Origin: an uncultured Myxococcales bacterium
GTDB taxonomy: Bacteria > Myxococcota_A > UBA9042
NCBI GenBank assembly: GCA_903840165.1
Contig: CAIMEY010000006.1
Coordinates: 1-64,000 of the forward strand
DNA length: 64,000 bases
Direction: 5' to 3'
Part shown: positions 17,881-25,910 of the stretch, in pieces
Layout: each line of letters starts with the position of its first letter
Position numbering within the stretch: the stretch's first letter is position 1
The notes under the pieces: generated by a model
Seen by the model: the letters and a program-made list of their open reading frames with translations, nothing else
The model's database searches: none
Told to the model about the DNA's origin: nothing
Position numbers and translations under genes: made by a program

Positions 17881-18780
17881 ATGACGACCCTCGGCCCTCA
17901 GCCCAATCCCCTCTGCGGCCGACTTTGGCATCTGGCTACGCCCCTGGCGCTGCTGTTGTTTAGCGCGCTGGGTTCTGTCGGCTGTGCTGACTCACAAGTG
18001 CGCGTTCAGTCTGAGTTTTGGAGCCAACCGGCCGCCGATCCAGACCTCCAGTTTGAGCCGGCCCTGCCTTTGCCTGCGGCGGTCACGGTCAGCCAAACCG
18101 CGGTGCAGGGCCTGATTCGCGATCATGGCAAGAGTCGGCGGGGCAACGACCTCAATAGCCTTGAGATTCAGACGGCTACGGGCTCGATGACCCTGCACTA
18201 CAAGTTCGGCGCGGACCGCCGCCTGCCCTTACAGGCTGGGCAACGCGTTCGCCTCCTGGTGTGGCAAAAACTCAATCCCGACAAACAATTACAAGCCATT
18301 TCTCTGCTGGTGCAGCGCCTGCTCGCGGACGACACGCCCCTGACCCTGGCGGTGCTGGACGCCTCGGACTTAGTGCCGCGCGATCGGCTACCGCGGACGC
18401 TGACGATGATCACGCCAACAGAAGCCATGGTTTGGCAGACTTCCGAGCGCGGTTCGGGCGACTGCACCCTGGCGACGGCCCACCAAAGCTTTGCCACGGG
18501 CGTGACAGCGGACACGACAAAACGCAATAGTCCTCAAAACTTACATCCACCCGGCGCCCATATCCTGCTCCAAGGCGATGAAGGCCGCTGGGACATCGTG
18601 TTGCACGACAATCGGCGGACCTTAGCCACCACGTGCGTGCCAGAACCGCCGGCCTATTGGTCCTGGTCCGCCGTCCGCATCGAAGGCCCGGCGACGCGCC
18701 GACGCAACGGAACCAAGCAAGCCCAGGCTGGCGCGACGTCTGGAGCCAGTGACCGAGAGCTGCTAGAACCTGAGGAATAA
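17881..18780 (+). CDS. Lipoprotein of unknown function
   Basis: The protein is 299 residues. The ATG at 17881 gives a signal peptide ending GSVGC (Cys about 37). An upstream extension of 41 codons overlaps the divergent cyclophilin gene and is rejected. A beta-rich body follows with TVSQTAVQGLIRDHGKSRRG (about 65) and a CTLATAHQSFATG segment. It is divergent from the cyclophilin gene and converges on the radical SAM gene with only 15 bases between. I do not recognise the family. Confidence 0.65.
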   Translation: MTTLGPQPNPLCGRLWHLATPLALLLFSALGSVGCADSQVRVQSEFWSQPAADPDLQFEPALPLPAAVTVSQTAVQGLIRDHGKSRRGNDLNSLEIQTATGSMTLHYKFGADRRLPLQAGQRVRLLVWQKLNPDKQLQAISLLVQRLLADDTPLTLAVLDASDLVPRDRLPRTLTMITPTEAMVWQTSERGSGDCTLATAHQSFATGVTADTTKRNSPQNLHPPGAHILLQGDEGRWDIVLHDNRRTLATTCVPEPPAYWSWSAVRIEGPATRRRNGTKQAQAGATSGASDRELLEPEE

Positions 18781-18795
18781 CAAGCTCTTGATCGG

Positions 18796-20649
18796 CTATC
18801 CGCCTTCGCTCCTCGCCTCAACCTCGCCCGCACCATCGGCGTGGGTGCCCTGCCCCAACTTCAACGCTGCGACGGCAACCTGACGCAGACCTTGGGCTGA
18901 ATCCGTTTGTTTTTCTGAAGTTATGCTGGCCAACCCCTCCCGCTCGAATAGCCACGGCGGCGACCAAGTCACAAAATCCAGTTCTGCCCGCGCAAGGGGA
19001 TGGCGAAACAATCGGTGCGTCCAGGGCGTCACTGGCAGGACCTCGGCCAACTGCGCTTCAATGATACGCATTTGCTCGGCACGCGCAGGGTCTAGACCGC
19101 GCCGATCGCCCAGGGTCAACGTGCCCGGCTCAAGTCCCGCCTGCCGGCACGCATCCGCCAAGCGCTGGATCATGTCGAGATTCTGCTGCCTTTGCCGTTG
19201 CATATCAGGCGGTTGTTGCCCGCGCGGGAAGTTCGAAACCGCAATCAAAGCCGTCACCGCAGCCGGCCCTGCTGCCTTCTTGCAGGCCTTGGTCAGCGCC
19301 GGCCATTGGGGCATCAGCAGCGGATCCTCCAAAAGACGCAGCAAATCGCCAATGTTGAGCAGCACCGTAATGGCGGGCAGGGTCGCGCCAGCCTCACGCA
19401 ACTCAGCTAACCGAAATAGGAATTGCCGCATTTCCTCGAGATTGCCCTTTTCCAACACCCGTTGCGCCAAGAAGCGCTGGTCCAGAGGCTGCGTCACCAG
19501 GACCAGTTCCGCCAGCACGCCCTCTTTGGCCAAATCACACGCCATTTCGGCCAGTTCTTGGCGGGTACTTCGCTCGCACGCCGCCGTCAGCCAGCCCACC
19601 GGCCCGTGGACCGCTGCCAGTTGTTTCAGCGTGTTGCGCAGCGTCTGCGGTTCAAAGAGTTCGGTCCCGGTCAGTAGCAAGGGCCCTGGGCTTGGATCTG
19701 CCGGCCAATCCTTGGCAAATTCACTCGCTGTTTCAAGCACTTGATCGAGCATCTGCCCTTGAGGAAACTGCTCGATGCGAAAGCCCGGACAGGCCTCAGT
19801 GCAGGTGCGGCAATCGTCAATGCGGTACCACTGTTTGGCCTTGAACGCCTTGAATTCACCAGCCTTTTCTTGTTCAAACTCGCGAAACACCGTGATATCG
19901 TAGAACTGCGCCTCCACATGTTCACGCCCCAAGGGCCACAGCAGGCAGTTGGGCACATTGTAGGGCTTGATACGCGCGTTCCAGCGTTTCAGGTGAGGAA
20001 TCGCGGACTTCACTGCCTGTACTACATCGGCGTAAGGCACGTAGAAGCGCGCCAGGTCATCGACATTGGAGCGTTGCGCGATAAAGGGCTGAATCATGAA
20101 CAAGCCCACACCATGGGGCGCCATTTGCTCAATAATATCTGAAATGTATGGCGTATTGTCCGGCAAGAGAATCTGATTGTTCATCAGGTGCAGGTCGATG
20201 CCGCGCCGCTTGGCCAAGCTGCTCAGGTGCGCAAGGCCTTGCATGGCCTGATCAAAAGCGCCACGCGCGTGGGCAATGCGATCGTGAATCTCTGCCGTAT
20301 GGCCGTGAATCGAAAAGGTAAAGCTGTTCAGGCCAGCGTCCAACGCCTGCTCCGCGAAAGCCCGGTAGGCAAACATGCGGCCATTGGTCGTCACGCCGAT
20401 CTTCTGAAAATCGTAGGACTTTGCCAGCGCCACTAGGTCCAAGAAGTCAGGGCGGATGGTTGGCTCCCCACCTGAAAACCCAATCTCATCATAGCCTTGA
20501 CTGGCTGCATACGCGATTCGCTGGCTGATTTGCTCGGTGCTCAGATCTAGTTGATCGGCCTGCGGAATGACCCGGTAGTCAAGCTGCGTGCAGTAGTGGC
20601 AGCGACTATTGCAGGTAAAACCTGTCTCAATGGTTAGCAATTTGCCCAC
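18796..20649 (-). CDS. Radical SAM enzyme with extra Cys cluster, function unknown
   Basis: The protein is 617 residues, starting at GTG 20649. The CX3CX2C cluster is C13-N-S-R-C17-H-Y-C20, followed by IGFSGGEPTIRPDF (the GGE SAM-binding motif) and a complete TIM-barrel-like N-terminal part to about residue 290. A second Cys group, CRTCTEACPGF (about 275-285), suggests an auxiliary Fe-S cluster of the SPASM/twitch sort. The C-terminal 320 residues are unlike common radical SAM families and contain a second alpha/beta domain. No peptide precursor gene is seen near it. It may modify a peptide or a small molecule; the substrate cannot be read from the sequence. Confidence 0.85.
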   Translation of the reverse strand: MGKLLTIETGFTCNSRCHYCTQLDYRVIPQADQLDLSTEQISQRIAYAASQGYDEIGFSGGEPTIRPDFLDLVALAKSYDFQKIGVTTNGRMFAYRAFAEQALDAGLNSFTFSIHGHTAEIHDRIAHARGAFDQAMQGLAHLSSLAKRRGIDLHLMNNQILLPDNTPYISDIIEQMAPHGVGLFMIQPFIAQRSNVDDLARFYVPYADVVQAVKSAIPHLKRWNARIKPYNVPNCLLWPLGREHVEAQFYDITVFREFEQEKAGEFKAFKAKQWYRIDDCRTCTEACPGFRIEQFPQGQMLDQVLETASEFAKDWPADPSPGPLLLTGTELFEPQTLRNTLKQLAAVHGPVGWLTAACERSTRQELAEMACDLAKEGVLAELVLVTQPLDQRFLAQRVLEKGNLEEMRQFLFRLAELREAGATLPAITVLLNIGDLLRLLEDPLLMPQWPALTKACKKAAGPAAVTALIAVSNFPRGQQPPDMQRQRQQNLDMIQRLADACRQAGLEPGTLTLGDRRGLDPARAEQMRIIEAQLAEVLPVTPWTHRLFRHPLARAELDFVTWSPPWLFEREGLASITSEKQTDSAQGLRQVAVAALKLGQGTHADGAGEVEARSEGG

Positions 20650-20828
20650 AACATCCCTTCGCTGACGCCACGGTCAGGGACGTAAAAGCGTACAGGATTG
20701 CACCGTCGCTGGCGATCCCTGCTGCCATCTATTTGAAATCACATGGATAACCGCATCGACTTGGCTGAGCCATTGCGCTGCTTGGGCAAAGAGGTCAGCC
20801 CAATCGACCCTTGGCGGCGCTTATCGAT

Positions 20829-21773
20829 TCAGTTTGCGTAGTTGCGGACGACCACTTCATCAATCTCGCCGCGACTATCGCCCTTGGCGTTGATCGATCG
20901 AGCGGCACGAACCGTGTCAATCTGCCATTTGCCATACAATTCACGGATAAAGCCGCAGTCGCTGTTGGAAAGCAGAAAGCGGACCCCGGCGCGATCGAGG
21001 CGCTGGCACACGTCCGCGAGGTCACGCTGCGCCTGGGCCGAAAACTGTCCACCGCTGTAGGCGTTGAACGACGACGTCACCGACAGGGGATGATACGGCG
21101 GGTCGAGATAGACGAAGTCCGCGCGATGGTCCTGCACGAGCTCTGGCAAGGCCCTGAAATCACTCTGGAGTACGGCAGCATCGCCCAAAGCTTGGCTGGC
21201 CACGCGCAGCCGATCGCCCAGGACAATCGTCGGGTTGGGATAGCGACCGTGCGGCGAGTTGAACAGGCCGCGGCTGTTCTCGCGCCACAACCCATTGAAA
21301 CACGTACGGTTCAGGAACAGCATCCGCGCTGCCCTTTGCACAGGCGTCAAGGCAAACTGCAAAGGTTGTTGGGCGCGAACTGCATAGAAATACGCCGATC
21401 GCTCCGCCGCGTCACCGCCTAGGTACAGGGCTTCATGCTGCCCCAGGGCCTGCAGCAATTCATCCGCCTCATCGCGCAAAACTTTGCAAGCGTTGATTAA
21501 TTCCGCGCTGCGGTCGGCCAGGACCGCTGCGTCCAGACGCTGCTGCGACCACAGATGGAAGAACAGGGCACCGCCGCCGAAGAAGGGCTCGGCGTAACGC
21601 AGCCGACCTTTGGGCAGATAGGCCTCCAACTGCGCGATCAGCTTACCTTTGCCGCCCACCCACTTGAGAAAGGGCTGTGCGTGGGGTTGGGCGACCCGCA
21701 GATGCGGAATCGTCGGTGCAAACGTGTCAAGATCTGGAGCGGAGTTTTCAGCAAAGGCGCGCGCGGTAGCCAT
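20829..21773 (-). CDS. Dam-type DNA adenine N6-methyltransferase
   Basis: The protein is 314 residues. The order of motifs is that of the Dam/D12 class: FLKWVGGKGKLIAQL and YAEPFFGGGALFFHL (SAM binding, about 38-75), NRTCFNGLWREN, and the catalytic VYLDPPYHPLS (DPPY, about 225). The ATG at 21773 is used rather than the adjacent TTG. No restriction endonuclease gene lies next to it, so it is probably a solitary methylase, with GATC the expected site by family resemblance. Its upstream region has a tandem repeat and a -35/-10 pair described separately. Confidence 0.9.
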   Translation of the reverse strand: MATARAFAENSAPDLDTFAPTIPHLRVAQPHAQPFLKWVGGKGKLIAQLEAYLPKGRLRYAEPFFGGGALFFHLWSQQRLDAAVLADRSAELINACKVLRDEADELLQALGQHEALYLGGDAAERSAYFYAVRAQQPLQFALTPVQRAARMLFLNRTCFNGLWRENSRGLFNSPHGRYPNPTIVLGDRLRVASQALGDAAVLQSDFRALPELVQDHRADFVYLDPPYHPLSVTSSFNAYSGGQFSAQAQRDLADVCQRLDRAGVRFLLSNSDCGFIRELYGKWQIDTVRAARSINAKGDSRGEIDEVVVRNYAN

Positions 21774-21789
21774 CAAGACCTCGGTAGGG

Positions 21790-21833
21790 AAGAACCGAGG
21801 AGGATTGTTGGTCAGCGAGATCGCAGGTCAAAA
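21790..21833 (-). promoter_or_regulatory. Candidate promoter of the dam-type gene
   Basis: On the minus strand a TTGACC sequence (about 21828-21833) is followed after 16 bases by AACAAT (4 of 6 to TATAAT), and then after a short leader containing CGAGG by the ATG at 21773. The match is moderate. The remaining bases to the next gene hold the tandem repeat. Confidence 0.4.
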
Positions 21834-21842
21834 AATGGCTTT

Positions 21843-21872
21843 GCTATTTATCTAGTAGCTATTTACCTAGCT
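21843..21872. repeat. 15-base tandem repeat upstream of dam-type gene
   Basis: GCTATTTATCTAGTA (21843-21857) is followed directly by GCTATTTACCTAGCT (21858-21872), 12 of 15 identical. It lies immediately upstream of the candidate promoter and could be a binding site. A perfect dyad CGATCGC/GCGATCG lies next to it at about 21880-21900. Confidence 0.45.
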
Positions 21873-21979
21873 CAGCACGGCGATCGCGATTTGCGATCGA
21901 CATCAATGAGTTGGCTAATCACGCTCAATTGCGCGGGATCTGGCCACGGGCCGACGTCGAAACGATCGCATCCGCAAGA

Positions 21980-22729
21980 CTATGGAACTACAGGCCAATT
22001 CCATTCACCCCATGCCTCGTGCAATTTGCACTGCGCCACGCTCGCCCGCAGATCGGCTGGCGGTGGCGCGATGATCGTCAGGAGCTCCTGCGTTTGTGGA
22101 TGAATAAAGCGCAGTTGCCACGCATGCAGCATGCAGCGCGGCGCCGAGCGAGCCAGTTCCCAGCCATAGTCGCGGTCGCCCAGAAGCGGCAAATCGTCGT
22201 CGGCCAGCTGCACACGAATCTGGTGACGTCGCCCGGTACACGGCCTCGCGAGGAGAAGGGCAAAGTCTTGATTTTCATCGAGGATCATGACATCGGTCTG
22301 CGCCGTCTTGCCGCCCGCACGCACCGCTTGCACGGGGGGCTCAGCGCCGCGCACCTCTTTCAGATAGCTGCGTAAAGTCCAATGCTTCACCGCATGGGTT
22401 CGGGAACTCCCGGCAACTGCGAGGTACACTTTGTCCACAGACCGCTGGGCGAAGTCCTCTGCAAGCGCTTGATTCATTTTCGGATCAAGGGCAAAGAGCA
22501 CCACGCCCGTCGTGTCCACATCCAGCCGGTGAAGCAACACGGGCGCGCGCGCCTGGGGGTCCTCAGCCTTGAGCCAGCGGTGAACCTGGGCTTGCAGGTG
22601 GTCACGGCGCGGATCTAGGGTGGCGTGCACGGGAATCCCCGGCGGTTTATCAATCGCAATCAGGGAGTTATCCCTGTACAAGACTGACAAGGACGGGGGC
22701 TGCACGGCGGGGTCCAAGGAATCGCTCAT
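21980..22729 (-). CDS. RluA-family pseudouridine synthase
   Basis: The protein is 249 residues. It has the RluA catalytic motif LLHRLDVDTTGVVLFA with the catalytic Asp, preceded by AIDKPPGIPVH, and the C-terminal GRRHQIRVQLA. It converts a uridine to pseudouridine in rRNA or tRNA; the target cannot be told. No S4 domain is present. The ATG at 22729 is chosen because the longer frame would overlap the divergent DoxX gene and its promoter. Confidence 0.9.
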   Translation of the reverse strand: MSDSLDPAVQPPSLSVLYRDNSLIAIDKPPGIPVHATLDPRRDHLQAQVHRWLKAEDPQARAPVLLHRLDVDTTGVVLFALDPKMNQALAEDFAQRSVDKVYLAVAGSSRTHAVKHWTLRSYLKEVRGAEPPVQAVRAGGKTAQTDVMILDENQDFALLLARPCTGRRHQIRVQLADDDLPLLGDRDYGWELARSAPRCMLHAWQLRFIHPQTQELLTIIAPPPADLRASVAQCKLHEAWGEWNWPVVP

Positions 22730-22738
22730 GGCAAAACA

Positions 22739-22766
22739 TTGACCGCCACCGTGGCTGGCGTAAAGA
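22739..22766 (+). promoter_or_regulatory. Candidate promoter of the DoxX gene
   Basis: TTGACC at 22739-22744 is followed after 16 bases by TAAAGA at 22761-22766. The -35 is good (5 of 6), the -10 weak (3 of 6). The gene starts at 22811. Confidence 0.3.
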
Positions 22767-22810
22767 AAAGCGATCCGTGCGGCGCTCTGTCCGCGCACGA
22801 CAAGGGGCCT

Positions 22811-23458
22811 ATGTTCAAGTTTTTGCGCGATCACCTTTTGCCGCAGCGCTCGTGGTTGGCCGCGCTGGTCCTGCTGCTGGTGCGGGTGACGGTGGGCTAT
22901 GGTCTGGCTGATGCGGGCGTCGCGAAATTCCGCGCTATGGCTGGGGAATGTGCCGAGGATCCCCTGCCAGACTGTGAAGTGCAAGGCCGCAAAGCCTGCA
23001 CCGACGCGGCGTGCCAGTCCCAGGTGCCCGGCCGCTGCGTCGACGAGCGCAGGAAGGCCTGCGCTGTCAGCGGTCAAGAAAAGCTAAAGTGGTTCGGCGG
23101 GTTGCACCTCTTTGGCCGACCGAACCTTACCCTTCCTGGAGGGGGCAAACTCAACTTTACCCTGGCGGCCAGTGTCGAACTGCTGGCCGGAGCCCTTCTT
23201 TTGCTTGGCCTTTTGGCCCGCCTAGCCGCTGTTCCTGCAGTGGTGGTGATGGCTGTGGCGATGGCGGCGGCGCACTGGGACACGGTGAACGGTCACCTGG
23301 GTTTTACCGGAGAACTAGCCTTTAATTACATGGTATTAGCTGCTGTCATCGCCTGCTTTGGCCCTGGGCGTTTGGCCATCGACGCCTGGCTAAGCGGCGG
23401 CAGCAAAGGTGCCCCTGCCAAGGGTGCAAAAGCGGCAAAGCCGACAAAGAAAGCGTAG
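22811..23458 (+). CDS. DoxX family membrane protein with Cys-rich loop
   Basis: The protein is 215 residues. The ATG at 22811 follows AAGGGG. Four membrane segments are visible (about 13-35, 118-140, 142-160, 165-185), with LAASVELLAGALLLLGLLAR typical of DoxX. Between the first and second segments an insertion of about 65 residues carries six cysteines (CAEDPLPDC, CTDAAC, CVDERRKAC) and probably lies outside the cytoplasm. The C terminus is Lys/Ala-rich. DoxX-type proteins are linked to redox and thiol stress, which fits the peroxiredoxin gene 290 bases downstream on the same strand. Confidence 0.78.
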   Translation: MFKFLRDHLLPQRSWLAALVLLLVRVTVGYGLADAGVAKFRAMAGECAEDPLPDCEVQGRKACTDAACQSQVPGRCVDERRKACAVSGQEKLKWFGGLHLFGRPNLTLPGGGKLNFTLAASVELLAGALLLLGLLARLAAVPAVVVMAVAMAAAHWDTVNGHLGFTGELAFNYMVLAAVIACFGPGRLAIDAWLSGGSKGAPAKGAKAAKPTKKA

Positions 23459-23748
23459 ATTCTTCCGTATTCTCACAGCTATGCACCCACCTGACTTGCC
23501 AGGATTGACCGGAAAGCCTACACACGTGGGGCCGGGTAGGTCTGGCAACCGCTGAGCGGTCGCGCGTCCGGGAGATGCGGGCGGGTCGGCAGCCGAGATG
23601 GCCTAAGTCTTTGCAGTTCGCAGAGTCACGCGTCATCCACACCGCAATTTCGCGACGGCCTTGATGCCGCCAGGATTGCGCCCGGGCCTTCCCTCCGTGC
23701 GGTTGAACCGCCTTACTGCGTGGCCATGGCCATGCCTGGAGATTGTCG
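23459..23748. other. Intergenic region with a palindrome before the peroxiredoxin gene
   Basis: This 290-base gap has no convincing gene. A perfect dyad ACCGCT-G-AGCGGT at 23548-23560 is the only clear symmetric element and could be an operator for the peroxiredoxin gene starting at 23749. Confidence 0.35.
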
Positions 23749-24345
23749 ATGAGCGTTCTCGTTACCAAGCAAGCCCCTGATTTTACAGCTGATGCCGTGC
23801 TCGCCGATGGCAGCTTTGCCCCCGTGTCTCTGTCGCAGTTCCGCGGCAAGTACGTGGTGCTGTTCTTCTATCCACTCGACTTCACCTTTGTTTGCCCCAC
23901 TGAAATCATTGCTTTTGATCACCGGATCGCCGAGTTCGAGGCCCGCGGCGTGCAGGTGATCGGCGTTTCTGTGGATTCCGCGCACACCCACTGGGCGTGG
24001 CGGCAGACAAAGGTCAAGGACGGCGGCATTGGCGAAGTGCGCTACCCGCTGGTGGCCGACCTGACCAAGAAGATCGCCCGTGATTACGATGTGTTGATCA
24101 ATGAGGCCATCGCCCTGCGCGGCTCCTTCCTCATCGACAAAGAGGGCATCGTCCAGCACCAGGTGATCAACAACCTGCCGCTGGGCCGCAACATTGATGA
24201 GATGCTGCGCACCATCGACGCCCTGCAATTTACCGAAGTCAATGGGGAAGTTTGCCCCGCCGGCTGGGAGAAGGGCAAGGGCGGCATGAAGGACAACCAC
24301 GACGGCGTGGCCGAGTACCTGGCCAAGAACGCACGCAAGCTCTAA
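23749..24345 (+). CDS. 2-Cys peroxiredoxin (AhpC/TSA family)
   Basis: The protein is 198 residues, the family's usual length. FTFVCPTEIIAF carries the peroxidatic Cys (about residue 50) and GEVCPAGW the resolving Cys (about 170). It reduces hydrogen peroxide and organic peroxides in the cytoplasm and needs a thioredoxin or AhpF partner that is not adjacent. The ATG at 23749 follows CTGGAG; a TTG two codons earlier is rejected. It is followed by a c-type cytochrome across a 25-base tandem duplication. Confidence 0.95.
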   Translation: MSVLVTKQAPDFTADAVLADGSFAPVSLSQFRGKYVVLFFYPLDFTFVCPTEIIAFDHRIAEFEARGVQVIGVSVDSAHTHWAWRQTKVKDGGIGEVRYPLVADLTKKIARDYDVLINEAIALRGSFLIDKEGIVQHQVINNLPLGRNIDEMLRTIDALQFTEVNGEVCPAGWEKGKGGMKDNHDGVAEYLAKNARKL

Positions 24346-24385
24346 GCCTCTGAATGCAGGCAAGCTCTAAGCCCATGAATGCAGG
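24336..24385. repeat. 25-base tandem duplication spanning a stop and a start
   Basis: Bases 24336-24360 and 24361-24385 are two adjacent copies of one 25-base unit with two differences. The first copy contains the end and TAA of the peroxiredoxin gene; the second has lost the gene context, and the two changes turn CTGAATG into ATGAATG, creating the ATG used here for the cytochrome gene. Confidence 0.85.
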
Positions 24386-24785
24386 CCCCTTTTCATTCCC
24401 ATGCCCTCTGCGCCCCAGCGGCTGGCGGTGGCTGTCCGCAGCTCCTCTGGCGATGGTGTTGTGTGGCTGGAGTCTAGGAGCCTGCAAGGGGGGCCCCGAT
24501 CCGCAAACTGCCGATGGAAACACGCTTTATTTGGCGCGTTGTCAGGCATGCCATGGCGCTGACGGCCAGGCTACGGGGGCCGCGGCCGCTAGTCTAAACC
24601 CAAAGCCGCGTAATTTCGCGGATAAGTCCTGGCAGGCCAGCGTCACGGATGCGCAAATTCGCACAGTGATTGCTCAAGGTGGTCCAAGTATTGGCAAAAG
24701 CGGGCTTATGCCGCCGCAGCCCGACTTGGTGAACACGCCCGGCCTGGACAAGTTGGTCCTCAAGGTCCGGGAATTCGGCAAATAG
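24375..24785 (+). CDS. Small c-type cytochrome lipoprotein
   Basis: The protein is 136 residues from ATG 24375; an in-frame ATG at 24354 in the first copy of the tandem duplication is the alternative. A signal peptide ends WSLGAC, so it is probably lipid-anchored. One haem site, CQACH, lies about 30 residues after the lipid Cys, and GLMPPQ supplies the distal Met. It is a monohaem cytochrome for periplasmic electron transfer. The partner is unknown; the upstream peroxiredoxin is cytoplasmic. Confidence 0.83.
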   Translation: MNAGPFSFPCPLRPSGWRWLSAAPLAMVLCGWSLGACKGGPDPQTADGNTLYLARCQACHGADGQATGAAAASLNPKPRNFADKSWQASVTDAQIRTVIAQGGPSIGKSGLMPPQPDLVNTPGLDKLVLKVREFGK

Positions 24786-24882
24786 GCACCGTGCCAGCGG
24801 TATCGGTGTGATCCACCTGAGGTGACGACAAGCGCCTTTGCCGCTAGGATGGGGCCGGGCCGCGTCTTGTGGCCTGCACTGG

Positions 24883-25848
24883 ATGGCCATGAACGCGCCC
24901 GATTGGCTGAGTTCCATTGAACTCATTACGTTTGATTGCTTTGGCACCTTGGTGGACTGGCGAGCCGCCTTTGACAAGGTCGACATCCGCAGCAAGGAAG
25001 ACTTCGAGCAGTTCGAAGCCGAGGCCAGCCGACTGCAGGAGCAGGACCAGTACCTGCGCTACGTCGACGTGCTCAAGACGGCCATTGCCAAGGTTCGTCC
25101 GCAGTTACGCCCTGCGATCATTGGCCTTTTCGCCGATGACTGTGGTCGCATGGCCCCTTTTGCCGACACGGCGCGCGCCCTGCAAACGATCAAAGATGCC
25201 GTCAAGCTTGGCGTGTTGGCCAACAGCGACGCGGCGCACCAGCTCGACGTGATGGCTTCCCTGAGGATGGCCTGGGATGTGGTCATTACTTCTCAGGAAT
25301 TGCGCGCTTACAAGCCCACCGATCGGGCTTGGGATGCCATCCTGCGCATGGGCGTGGCCCGGGCGGCTGTCACCCGCGATGCCTGGATGCACGTGTCGGC
25401 TTCTGGGCGCACGGACTTGGTGCCGGCGCGGGCCAGAGGGCTGAAAACATGTTTGATCAAGCGGCCTGGTGCTGATGAACGCACGACCTGCGACCTGCAG
25501 GTGGGCAGCCTGGATGAACTGGCAGCGTTGGTTCAAGCGGCCAAACAGGGGCCCTTGCTGCTGGAGATCGAGACGCCCTGCCCCGACGCCTATCAACTGG
25601 ATTCCTTGCGACAATGGCTTCTGGGCACCCGCCTTGGCGAAATGCGGGCCATTGCCGGTGTGCGCAGTGCGACGCTGGTGCAGCGAGAAGATGGCATTTT
25701 CGTTGAGCAATACGTGTTTGGCGGCCAGCACGACGTCGAGAATTACAACGCGAGCTTTGCCGCAGAACACCGCGCATCCTTTCGCGATCAGTTTGGCTAT
25801 GGCATTACCCGGACGCAGCGGGTGTCGCGCATCGCCGGGAAAGCCTAG
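24883..25848 (+). CDS. HAD-superfamily hydrolase fused to DUF4286-like domain
   Basis: The protein is 321 residues. The start may be ATG 24883 or 24889. Residues 1-220 are a HAD haloacid-dehalogenase-like hydrolase: ITFDCFGTLVDW with the nucleophile Asp, LGVLANSDAAH with the second motif, and YKPTDRAWDAIL with the Lys. The usual last DD motif is not obvious (GRTDLVPARARG occurs instead). Residues 235-321 (LLLEIETPCPDAYQLDSLRQ, then VRSATLVQREDG and an SR near the end) resemble DUF4286. The combination is unusual. Substrate unknown. Confidence 0.75.
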   Translation: MAMNAPDWLSSIELITFDCFGTLVDWRAAFDKVDIRSKEDFEQFEAEASRLQEQDQYLRYVDVLKTAIAKVRPQLRPAIIGLFADDCGRMAPFADTARALQTIKDAVKLGVLANSDAAHQLDVMASLRMAWDVVITSQELRAYKPTDRAWDAILRMGVARAAVTRDAWMHVSASGRTDLVPARARGLKTCLIKRPGADERTTCDLQVGSLDELAALVQAAKQGPLLLEIETPCPDAYQLDSLRQWLLGTRLGEMRAIAGVRSATLVQREDGIFVEQYVFGGQHDVENYNASFAAEHRASFRDQFGYGITRTQRVSRIAGKA

Positions 25849-25910
25849 TTATTCGGCGAGATTCGCTACGTCAGCCCTTGAGTTGACCATCGAACCGTCC
25901 CCACGCCAGC

